5,346 nt of DNA from Dialister sp. (GTDB lineage: Bacteria > Bacillota > Negativicutes > Veillonellales > Dialisteraceae). The notes below the pieces were generated by a model. That model searched no databases and was not told the origin of the DNA. It was given only the letters and a program-made list of their open reading frames with translations. Of this stretch, positions 1-4,939 are shown piece by piece (position 1 is the first letter of the stretch; each line of letters begins with the position of its first letter). The DNA lies in the NCBI GenBank assembly GCA_022722495.1, contig JAIJLI010000171.1, positions 1-5,346 on the forward strand. The letters run 5' to 3'. Both the position numbers and the translations under genes were made by a program.

Positions 1-60
1 ACGATCTTCTTCGCTCTTTTTCATCCCGCCAGAACCCTATCCGGCTCGCTTTGCTCGCCA

Positions 61-87
61 CCTTCCCCACGCGGGGAAGGCTTTGTC
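61..87. repeat. Perfect palindromic intergenic unit
   Basis: CCTTCCCC (61-68) and GGGGAAGG (73-80) form an 8-bp perfect stem with an ACGC loop, followed by CTTTGTC. A degenerate copy is at 162-187. Just upstream, at 43-59, a direct repeat GCTCGC-TTT-GCTCGC appears. The look is of a REP-like dispersed palindrome rather than a terminator, since no T run of five or more follows the stem. Confidence 0.45.
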
Positions 88-122
88 CGTCGTTATTCTT
101 TTTCCACATATGCGTGTATTCG

Positions 123-169
123 CTTTGACGATGCGAGAAAAGCGGTATCCTCGTATCGTAGCCTTTCCC
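123..169 (+). repeat. Dispersed intergenic repeat, copy A
   Basis: This is the counterpart of 3021-3071 in the same orientation, sharing CTTTGA at the left, an AGAAAAGCG-like middle, the exact core CTCGTATCGT and AGCCTT-CCC at the right. It lies past the terminator at 258-226 when read along the minus strand, just as copy B lies past the terminator at 3122-3091. Confidence 0.5.
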
Positions 170-187
170 ATTGAGGAAGGCTTTGCC
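162..187. repeat. Palindromic intergenic unit, degenerate copy
   Basis: CCTTTCCCATTGAGGAAGGC, followed by TTTGCC, resembles the perfect palindromic unit at 61-87. Arms and the trailing GGCTTTG are shared; the loop has diverged. It directly abuts the end of dispersed repeat copy A. Confidence 0.4.
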
Positions 188-225
188 GGGGGAACGGTAT
201 TCTCGTTTCTTCATCCGTCCCACGC

Positions 226-258
226 AAAAACGGCCGTCTCTTACGAGCGGCCGTTTTT
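226..258 (-). terminator. Bidirectional intrinsic terminator after the amidohydrolase pair
   Basis: AAAAACGGCCG (226-236) pairs with CGGCCGTTTTT (248-258). The loop continues the stem: on the minus strand it reads CTC-GTAA-GAG with one bulged A, so it ends in a GNRA-type tetraloop. Five Ts follow the GC stem on both strands. It is the likely 3' end of the amidohydrolase transcript, about 170 bases past the stop and beyond the MITE-like element. It could also serve a plus-strand gene to the left of the window. Confidence 0.88.
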
Positions 259-273
259 ATGTGTATTACTTGC

Positions 274-440
274 TTAGGGAAACGCTGATTAAATCGCAGA
301 ATTCGATTTCACATGTATTTTCATGCAATGCTTCGTCATACCCCTCCTTAAATAGCTCGCTATTCGCGTCGGAGTATTCCTTGCATTGCATGAAAATATA
401 AGAGTAAAATCGAATAACGATTTAATCAGTGTTTCCCTAG
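274..440. mobile_element. MITE-like palindromic element with terminal inverted repeats and TTAG/CTAG flanks
   Basis: The ends are GGAAACGCTGATTAAATCG (278-296) and its near-perfect complement at 418-436 (18 of 19 positions). Inner arms also pair: ATTCGATTT (301-309) with AAATCGAAT (407-415), and TATTTTCATGCAATGC (316-331) with GCATTGCATGAAAATA (383-398, perfect 16 bp). Almost the whole 159-bp element could therefore fold into one long hairpin. A small AATAGC-TC-GCTATT palindrome (351-364) lies at the tip. The flanks TTAG (274-277) and CTAG (437-440) both fit YTAR, the target preferred by IS5-type transposases, and differ by one base. No transposase is encoded, so it is non-autonomous. The right end overlaps the stop codon of the amidohydrolase gene. 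Confidence 0.65.
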
Positions 441-1616
441 TTTTTCCAGGCAGTCGATGGCAAATCGTGCATAGATGGCACTGCCATCCGGGAAGGTGTC
501 TTCGTCGACGTCGAAGGCAGGGTGATGGTGGACGCAGTCGATGCCTTTGTCCCGATTTCTGGCGCCTAAGAAGGCGAAGAGGCCGGGGATGGTCTCAAGG
601 TAGACAGAGAAGTCTTCTGCGCCCATCTGTTTTTCCATGGGCACGAGGGCGTCCTTTCCCATGATGTCAGAAGCAGCCTTGCGCGCGATGTCATTCAGGT
701 CTTTGTGCTCATTGATGAGGGGTGATGGGCCGAATCGGTAGGAGCACTCGGCACGGCAGCCATAGCCTTCGGCGATCTTTGCGGCGCATGCTTCGATGAG
801 CTGGGGAAGGCTCTTGCGGAAGGCTTTGTCGAAAGCACGGGTGGTGCCGACGAGCTCGACTTCATCAGCGATGATGTTGCTCTGGGTGCCGCCATTCATC
901 ATACCGACGGTAAGGACGAAGGTATTCTGCGGATCGTTCACGCGGCTGGATAAGGTCTGCAGGCCCATGACGACGGCTGCGGCAGCGACGATGGCGTCTT
1001 TGCCCTGATCCGGCGCACTGCCGTGGGCAGATCTCCCATGGATCTTGATGACGAATCGATCACTCGATGCCATGCGTGGGCCATCGTCGATGTTGACGGT
1101 GCCGGACTCAAGGGTCGCCCAGATGTGCATGCCGAAGATGGCGGAAACGTCAGCGAGTGCGCCTTTCTCGACGTAGTGGCGGGACTCGGTGCCGATCTCT
1201 TCTGCCATCTGGAAAAGGAGCTTCACAGTGCCGTGGATCTCGTCCCGATGCTGGGTCAGGATCTTCGCCGCGCCAAGGAGCATGGCGGTGTGACAGTCGT
1301 GGCCGCAGGCGTGCATGACGCCGGCATTCCGGGAGGCGTAGGGCTTTGTGAGGTCGGCTTCCTGAATGGGGAGGGCATCGATGTCGGCGCGAAGGGCGAC
1401 GGTCTTGCCGGGGTATTTCCCATGGATGATGCCGACGCAGCCGGTGATGTCGTCCCAAGAGAGGATCTCGTCGACACCCATCTTCTGAAGTTCGGCCATG
1501 ATGTGCTTCGTGGTATTCAGCTCATGATTTCCCAGCTCTGGATGGGAGTGGAAATAGCGGCGCTCGCTCACGATGTAGTCTTTTTCTGCGAGTGCCAGTG
1601 TTTTCGTGTCGATCAT
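426..1616 (-). CDS. M20D-family amidohydrolase, second of a tandem pair
   Basis: This protein of 396 residues is paralogous to the upstream gene over its whole length and probably arose by tandem duplication. Predicted metal ligands are Cys104 and His106 in MHACGHDCH, Glu140 in MAEEI, His164 in GMHIW and His364 in the HHHPAFD segment. Glu139 is the likely general base. The dimerisation-domain motif GRSAHGSAPDQGKDAI is at 194-209, and MGAEDF is at 331-336, as in its partner. Both copies therefore look catalytically intact. Tight coupling of two related subunits allows for a heterodimer like AbgA/AbgB, but two separate homodimers with different substrates are equally possible. The start is supported by AAGGAG and the ATGA overlap. 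The 3' end is unusual: the last few codons (L-G-K-H-stop) lie within the duplicated target site and terminal inverted repeat of a MITE-like element. Protein length is nevertheless like the paralog's, so at most a few C-terminal residues were replaced. Confidence 0.9.
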   Translation of the reverse strand: MIDTKTLALAEKDYIVSERRYFHSHPELGNHELNTTKHIMAELQKMGVDEILSWDDITGCVGIIHGKYPGKTVALRADIDALPIQEADLTKPYASRNAGVMHACGHDCHTAMLLGAAKILTQHRDEIHGTVKLLFQMAEEIGTESRHYVEKGALADVSAIFGMHIWATLESGTVNIDDGPRMASSDRFVIKIHGRSAHGSAPDQGKDAIVAAAAVVMGLQTLSSRVNDPQNTFVLTVGMMNGGTQSNIIADEVELVGTTRAFDKAFRKSLPQLIEACAAKIAEGYGCRAECSYRFGPSPLINEHKDLNDIARKAASDIMGKDALVPMEKQMGAEDFSVYLETIPGLFAFLGARNRDKGIDCVHHHPAFDVDEDTFPDGSAIYARFAIDCLEKLGKH

Positions 1617-2791
1617 GCTTTCTCTCCTTTCAGAAAATCGGTGGCGAACTGGGCGAAGAGGGCGCTGCCCTTGTCTAAGATGTCGTCATTGACGCAAAAG
1701 TCTTTCGTGTGAAGCGGGAAGGTGGTGCCGTTTTTTTCATCGTGGTAGCCGAGGAAGCAGAGGACGGCGGGGACTTTCTCCATGATGACGGCAAAGTCTT
1801 CGGATCCCATCTTCTGCTTCATGGAAGCGAGGACGTCTTCGCCATAGAGCTTCACAGCGGCCTTACGCGCGGTTTCAACAAGGAGCGGCTTGTCATTGAT
1901 AGCGGCAGGCTCGCTCGTCTGGATGCTCATCTCGGCGGTGCAGCCGAGCGCTTCGGCGGTGGCTTCGGCGAGCTTCTTCACGGAGATCGGCATCGCACGG
2001 AAATTCTCGGGATCGAAGGTGCGGATGGTGCCGGTCATCTCGACTTTGTCAGCGACGATATTGAACTGGCCACCGGCGCGGACGGTGCCGATGGTGATGA
2101 CGAGCGGACGGAGGGCATTATTCACGCGGCTCTCAAGGGTCTGCAGATTCATAATGATGGCGCTCGCGGCAACGATGGCGTCTTTGCCGAGGTGCGGCAT
2201 GGAGCCGTGGGTGGATACGCCGTGTACGGTCAGTGTAAAGTCGGTGCAGGAAGCCATGCGAGGGCCTTCTTCGATGCTGAAGGTCCCTTTCGGGATCTCA
2301 TTCATCACATGCATCGCCATCGCGCCGTCGACGCCCTCGAAGCAGCCGTGGTCAACGTAGTAGTTCGAGCCGTGGCCGGACTCTTCGGCGGACTGGAAAA
2401 GGAATTTGACAGTGCCTTCGAGCTCGTCTCTTTGGCGAGCGAGGAGCTTGGCTGCGCCAAGGAGCATCGCGGTATGGCAGTCGTGGCCGCAGGCGTGCAT
2501 CACGCCTTTGTTTTCCGAGCAGTAAGGAAGTTCATTCTCTTCCGTGATAGGAAGTGCGTCGATATCGGCGCGCAGCAGCACGGTCTTTCCTTTCTTTCCG
2601 CCGCGCAGGGTGCCGATGAGGCCGTAGTAGTCGTCAAAGCGGGTGACTTCGATGCCGAGGGCTTCAAGCTCCTTCTGAATGTATGCGGTGGTCTTTTCTT
2701 CATGAAAGGACAGCTCCGGATACTGATGTATCATGCGGCGGTGGCGCTGGATCTCGGGGAGCAGCGCGGAGGCTTCGTCTTTGAAATTCAT
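1613..2791 (-). CDS. M20D-family amidohydrolase, first of a tandem pair
   Basis: This is a cytoplasmic metal-dependent hydrolase of 392 residues with no signal peptide, cleaving an amide bond in N-acyl or aryl amino acids. The family includes hippurate hydrolase, IAA-amino acid hydrolases and AbgA/AbgB. The usual two domains are visible: a catalytic domain (about 1-180 and 295-392) with a lid/dimerisation domain inserted between. Predicted metal ligands are Cys101 and His103 in MHACGHDCH, Glu137 in SAEES, His161 in MAMHVM and His361 in PLHTKDF. Glu136 is the likely general base. The dimerisation-domain motif GVSTHGSMPHLGKDAI is at 191-206, and MGSEDF is at 328-333. The start is supported by AAGGAG five bases upstream. 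The gene ends in ATGA, overlapping the next start by 4 bases. At 392 residues it is shorter than E. coli AbgA (436) or AbgB (481), so the p-aminobenzoyl-glutamate substrate is only suggested by the nearby AbgT gene. Confidence 0.9.
   Translation of the reverse strand: MNFKDEASALLPEIQRHRRMIHQYPELSFHEEKTTAYIQKELEALGIEVTRFDDYYGLIGTLRGGKKGKTVLLRADIDALPITEENELPYCSENKGVMHACGHDCHTAMLLGAAKLLARQRDELEGTVKFLFQSAEESGHGSNYYVDHGCFEGVDGAMAMHVMNEIPKGTFSIEEGPRMASCTDFTLTVHGVSTHGSMPHLGKDAIVAASAIIMNLQTLESRVNNALRPLVITIGTVRAGGQFNIVADKVEMTGTIRTFDPENFRAMPISVKKLAEATAEALGCTAEMSIQTSEPAAINDKPLLVETARKAAVKLYGEDVLASMKQKMGSEDFAVIMEKVPAVLCFLGYHDEKNGTTFPLHTKDFCVNDDILDKGSALFAQFATDFLKGEKA
1624..1629 (-). promoter_or_regulatory. 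Ribosome binding site of the second amidohydrolase, inside the first gene
   Basis: AAGGAG at 1629-1624 lies 7 bases before the ATG at 1616, within the last codons (K-G-E-K-A) of the upstream gene. Together with the 4-base ATGA overlap it points to translational coupling of the two paralogs. Confidence 0.8.
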
Positions 2792-2796
2792 AAGTT

Positions 2797-2802
2797 CTCC
2801 TT
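2797..2802 (-). promoter_or_regulatory. Ribosome binding site of the first amidohydrolase
   Basis: The minus strand reads AAGGAG at 2802-2797, preceded by a run of As and followed by AACTT and the ATG at 2791. This is a near-perfect Shine-Dalgarno sequence and confirms that start. Confidence 0.85.
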
Positions 2803-2909
2803 TTTTTGATGCAAAGTAACCAATGACGGGGATCTGGCATTTGATTTTTGGGCGGTTCGCCCGTTGATTCGTTCTGTAAGAGGTTCTATCGGTTCGATGG
2901 GAGTCGCCC

Positions 2910-2984
2910 GAAGGACAGATAGGATGACGCGAGTCTGAAAGACCCTTCGGGGCAGAAGAAAAGCCTATGCATCCTCTGTCTTCC
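2910..2984. other. Foldable segment upstream of the amidohydrolase pair
   Basis: An outer stem joins GACAGA and GGATG (2914-2919 and 2922-2926, with a two-base TA bulge) to CATCCTCTGTC (2970-2980), giving 11 base pairs. Inside it are two small hairpins: GTCT-GAA-AGAC (2933-2943) and the overlapping CCC-TTC-GGG (2943-2951). The two inner hairpins share a base, so they may be alternatives. If transcribed as the leader of the downstream genes it could be a structured RNA. I compared it from memory with THF and lysine riboswitches and it does not match either. No function is assigned. Confidence 0.35.
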
Positions 2985-3020
2985 CGGCGCCGCCCTCCTA
3001 TCCTCCGCTCATGCGATCCC

Positions 3021-3071
3021 CTTTGATGAGCAGAAAGGCGAAAACGGCCTTCTCGTATCGTCAGCCTTCCC
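3021..3071 (+). repeat. Dispersed intergenic repeat, copy B
   Basis: This segment aligns with 123-169 in the same orientation. Both begin CTTTGA, continue with a variable AGAAA-GCG part, share the exact core CTCGTATCGT, and end AGCCTTCCC here versus AGCCTTTCCC in the other copy, with small indels between. As in copy A, it lies just beyond an intrinsic terminator when read along the minus strand. It has no coding potential I would trust. Confidence 0.5.
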
Positions 3072-3072
3072 T

Positions 3073-3081
3073 ATCATACCA
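3073..3081 (-). promoter_or_regulatory. Possible extended -10 promoter for the amidohydrolase pair
   Basis: On the minus strand TGGTATGAT (3081-3073) fits an extended -10 element (TGn followed by TATGAT, five of six matches to TATAAT). It lies just past the abgT terminator. No convincing -35 box is seen at 16-18 bases, since that stretch is the GC-rich terminator stem. A start here would imply a leader of about 270 bases. No better promoter was found nearer the gene, so this is only a weak candidate. Confidence 0.22.
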
Positions 3082-3090
3082 TGAACAGCA

Positions 3091-3122
3091 AAAACAGGCT
3101 GGTCGATGGATCAGCCTGTTTT
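3091..3122 (-). terminator. Bidirectional intrinsic terminator after abgT
   Basis: AAAACAGGCTG (3091-3101) and CAGCCTGTTTT (3112-3122) are perfect inverted repeats around a 10-base loop. On the minus strand the stem ends in five Ts, and on the plus strand in four, so it can act in both directions. It lies about 146 bases beyond the abgT stop. It probably separates abgT transcription from the amidohydrolase pair. Confidence 0.85.
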
Positions 3123-3144
3123 CATGCATGAGAAGGGGGCAGAG

Positions 3145-3216
3145 AGGTCCATCGCACGGATGGACTTGCCGCTCATTCTCACGGTCGCCGCCCCGGGGAG
3201 CTTCCACGGAGCGGCA
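3145..3216. other. Two adjacent perfect hairpins downstream of abgT
   Basis: GTCCATC (3147-3153) and GATGGAC (3159-3165) form a 7-bp stem with a 5-base loop. Next to it TGCCGCTC (3167-3174) pairs with GAGCGGCA (3209-3216), enclosing the palindrome CCCCGGGG at 3191-3198. Neither stem is followed by a T tract on either strand, so these do not look like intrinsic terminators. They lie in the abgT 3' untranslated region, between the stop codon and the terminator at 3122-3091, and could be part of its 3' end structure or the remains of an intergenic repeat. Confidence 0.45.
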
Positions 3217-3267
3217 GTAGGATGCCACGCTGCACCATCATTTCATTTTTCGATCATGCATTCCCTA

Positions 3268-4803
3268 TCATCCCAGATGAATGAATCCGCCAGGTCCGAG
3301 CGGCAGGTCGAGGATGACCCAGACGGACAGCATGACGAGCCAGACGATGGTGAAGGAGATGGAGTAAGGAAGCATATTCGCAATGACCGTCCCCATGCCG
3401 GTGTCTTTTTCATAACGGCGGACGAAGCCTAAGATCAGCGGGAAGTAGTAGAAAAGCGGCGAGAGCGGATTCGAGATGGAGTCGCCGATACGGTAAGCGA
3501 CCTGTGTGACGGCAGGATCATAGCCCAGGATCATCATCATCGGGACCATGACTGGCGCGAGGATCGCCCATTTCGCAGAGGCAGAACCGATGAAGATGTT
3601 CACGATAGAGGATACGATGACAAGGCCGATGATGAGCGGGACGCCGGTGAAGTTCAAATCCTGCAGAAGGCCTGCCCCTTTGATGGCCAGAACAGCGCCA
3701 AGGTTCGACCAGGCGAAGTAGCTCGTGAACTGTGCGCAGAAGAAGCAGAGAAGGATGTAGGAGGAAATATCCTTGAATGCCTGTGAAATATCTGCAAACA
3801 TGTCCTTATCATTCTTGTATTTCCCGGAAGCGAAGCCATAGACAGCGCCCGGGATGAAGAGCATAACGGTGATGGTCAAAATGATGCCAGACATGAAGGG
3901 GGATTTCCCGTCCATGACGGAGCCTGTCTTCGGATCGCCCAGGATCGGATGATCGCCGAGGCACATGAAGCCGAGAACGGCAAGGCCGATGGCGGTCGCG
4001 ATGAGGGCTTTGGTGACAGCGGCTTTCTTCTTCGGCGTGAGCTCGAGCGTTTCCTTATCAAGCTCATACTTGGTAAGATCTGCGCCTGCAAAGCGCGGTG
4101 CCATGAAGCGTTCGGTGACAAAGGTGCCTACGAGAGAAAGCGCGATGCAGGATGCCACGAGGAAATAGTAGTTGATCGCCGGAGATCCGGTGTAGTTCGG
4201 ATCGATCATACGAGCTGCCGCTTCGGTGAAGCCATAGGCCAGAGAGTCCGACATGCCGATCATCATATTCGCACAGAAGCCGGCTGCGATGCTCGCAAAG
4301 GCGCAGAATACACCGAGGAGCGGGTGACGCCCCATGCTGAGGAAGATGACACCGGCCACAGGCGGCAGGACGACGAATGCCGCATCGCCTGCGACATTGC
4401 CATTGATGCCGACGAAAATGATTGCAAAGGTGACGATCGCCGGAGACGCGCTTCCCAAGATCTTCTGCATGAAGGCCGCAAGGAAGCCGCTCTTTTCCGC
4501 GACGCCCGCGCCGATGACGCAGACGAGCACCATGCCGAGCGGAGCAAAGCCAGAGAAGTTGCTGACGGCTTTCGACCAGATCATGCGAAGACCGTCGACG
4601 CTCAGAAGATTCACGACTTTGATGACTTTGTGTGTGCCCGGATGCACTGCTTCGGCTCCCATGGAGGCAAAGACGGCAGACAGCACGAGTACGATGCAGG
4701 CCAGCAGGATAAAGAGCGTGGCCGGATCAGGCAGCTTGTTCCCCGCCACTTCGACGGTGTTCAGGAACCTGTCCATCAAGGATTTCTTTTTGGTTTCTTC
4801 CAT
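3268..4803 (-). CDS. abgT: AbgT-family transporter (p-aminobenzoyl-glutamate type)
   Basis: This is a polytopic inner-membrane protein of 511 residues, close to the 508 of E. coli AbgT. The family includes E. coli AbgT, which imports p-aminobenzoyl-glutamate, and MtrF/YdaH, described as antimetabolite exporters, so direction and substrate are not certain here. After a short charged N-terminus (MEETKKKSLMDRFLN) comes the family-typical 'VAGNKLPDPATLF' entry into the first membrane helix (about residues 29-48). Many hydrophobic segments follow. The signature region is at about 405-460: SASAKWAILAPVMVP, then AYRIGDSISNPLSPLFYYFP, with Trp412, Arg438 and Asp441 in the positions conserved across AbgT proteins. 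Another conserved block is GINGNVAGDAAFVVLPP near 132-148. The start is at 4803 because GGGAGAG precedes it. The longer ATG at 4818 would add five residues. It probably works with the two downstream amidohydrolases, although a terminator lies between them. Confidence 0.9.
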   Translation of the reverse strand: MEETKKKSLMDRFLNTVEVAGNKLPDPATLFILLACIVLVLSAVFASMGAEAVHPGTHKVIKVVNLLSVDGLRMIWSKAVSNFSGFAPLGMVLVCVIGAGVAEKSGFLAAFMQKILGSASPAIVTFAIIFVGINGNVAGDAAFVVLPPVAGVIFLSMGRHPLLGVFCAFASIAAGFCANMMIGMSDSLAYGFTEAAARMIDPNYTGSPAINYYFLVASCIALSLVGTFVTERFMAPRFAGADLTKYELDKETLELTPKKKAAVTKALIATAIGLAVLGFMCLGDHPILGDPKTGSVMDGKSPFMSGIILTITVMLFIPGAVYGFASGKYKNDKDMFADISQAFKDISSYILLCFFCAQFTSYFAWSNLGAVLAIKGAGLLQDLNFTGVPLIIGLVIVSSIVNIFIGSASAKWAILAPVMVPMMMILGYDPAVTQVAYRIGDSISNPLSPLFYYFPLILGFVRRYEKDTGMGTVIANMLPYSISFTIVWLVMLSVWVILDLPLGPGGFIHLG

Positions 4804-4809
4804 AAGTAA

Positions 4810-4816
4810 CTCTCCC
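4810..4816 (-). promoter_or_regulatory. Ribosome binding site that fixes the abgT start
   Basis: The minus strand reads GGGAGAG at 4816-4810, with the GGAG core ending 8 bases before the ATG at 4803. The alternative in-frame ATG at 4818 overlaps this Shine-Dalgarno sequence and has no ribosome binding site of its own. Its upstream bases read ATGGGCATTTCAA. The start at 4803 is therefore preferred. Confidence 0.75.
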
Positions 4817-4831
4817 ATTTGAAATGCCCAT

Positions 4832-4873
4832 AAAAAAAATTCTGCACACGAAAAAAACTTCCGGTTGCAGAAT
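4832..4873 (-). terminator. Terminator-like hairpin with U8 tract in the abgT leader
   Basis: On the minus strand ATTCTGCA (4873-4866) pairs perfectly with TGCAGAAT (4846-4839) across a 19-base loop. The second arm runs directly into eight consecutive Ts (4839-4832, the first shared with the stem). This is the shape of an intrinsic terminator, although the 8-bp stem has only three G-C pairs and the loop is large. It could end recO transcripts. However, it lies downstream of the promoter at 4936-4908, so transcripts started there must also cross it before reaching abgT. An attenuator role is possible but unproven. Confidence 0.5.
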
Positions 4874-4907
4874 CTTCATCGATGGGTTTGTGAAATTGTT
4901 CGGATTA

Positions 4908-4936
4908 AGTATACTCTAATTTTTCATGAAAAGCAA
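4908..4936 (-). promoter_or_regulatory. Sigma-70-type promoter for abgT
   Basis: On the minus strand the sequence reads TTGCTT (4936-4931), a 17-base spacer, then TATACT (4913-4908). Both boxes are close to the vegetative consensus (TTGACA, TATAAT) and the spacing is optimal. The spacer is AT-rich. Initiation would fall near 4900, giving a leader of roughly 97 bases before the abgT start. The -35 box lies 4 bases past the recO stop, so abgT appears to have its own promoter rather than relying on recO read-through. Confidence 0.7.
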
Positions 4937-4939
4937 GTC

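Larger units (their letters stand above)
1..225. other. Gene-free stretch at the left edge
   Basis: No convincing gene is seen. A frame open from the first base to the TGA at 172-174 crosses the palindromes and has a composition typical of translated repeats, so I do not call it. The segment is made of the palindromic units and dispersed repeat copy A listed separately. The left neighbour of the operon is outside the window. Confidence 0.5.
2792..3020. other. Gene-free stretch upstream of the amidohydrolase pair
   Basis: No credible reading frame was found in these 229 bases. They contain the ribosome binding site at 2802-2797, a small perfect hairpin GGGCG-GTT-CGCCC at 2850-2862 and the foldable segment at 2910-2984. 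No good -35/-10 pair lies close to the start codon. The hairpin at 2850-2862 is not followed by Ts on either strand. Confidence 0.5.

Noticed and set aside
1..174. Frame open from the left edge to a TGA, possible end of an upstream gene
   Set aside because: It translates through the palindromic repeats and has no recognisable protein features, so coding is not supported.
1023..1712. Plus-strand open frame of 229 residues opposite the second amidohydrolase
   Set aside because: It is antisense to a conserved enzyme and results from codon bias. No family is recognisable.
1709..2809. Long plus-strand open frame of 366 residues opposite the first amidohydrolase
   Set aside because: It is the antisense shadow of a gene with complete catalytic motifs and a good ribosome binding site. 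Its translation is rich in Gly, Ala, Val, His and Asp, with no recognisable domain.
2914..2980. Lysine or THF riboswitch upstream of the amidohydrolases
   Set aside because: A GACAGAGG-like beginning resembles the lysine riboswitch, and THF would suit a p-aminobenzoyl-glutamate module. However, the enclosed segment is too short and lacks the conserved internal blocks of either.
3068..3275. Direct repeat TTCCCTATCAT at 3068-3078 and 3261-3271, the second over the abgT stop
   Set aside because: An exact 11-base match is expected by chance in a window of this size. The extended similarity is only a few bases, so a duplication is not supported.
3106..3432. Plus-strand open frame of 108 residues over the abgT 3' end and intergenic hairpins
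   Set aside because: It begins inside the terminator, crosses two hairpins and then runs antisense to abgT. It has no ribosome binding site.
3949..4809. Plus-strand open frame of 286 residues opposite abgT
   Set aside because: It is the antisense shadow of a recognisable transporter. Its translation is strongly charged and low in complexity (many Asp, Arg, Glu, Gly), with no domain seen.
4804..4818. Alternative abgT start at the ATG at 4818, adding five residues
   Set aside because: The ATG at 4818 has no Shine-Dalgarno sequence, and its own codons form the GGGAGAG that serves the ATG at 4803.
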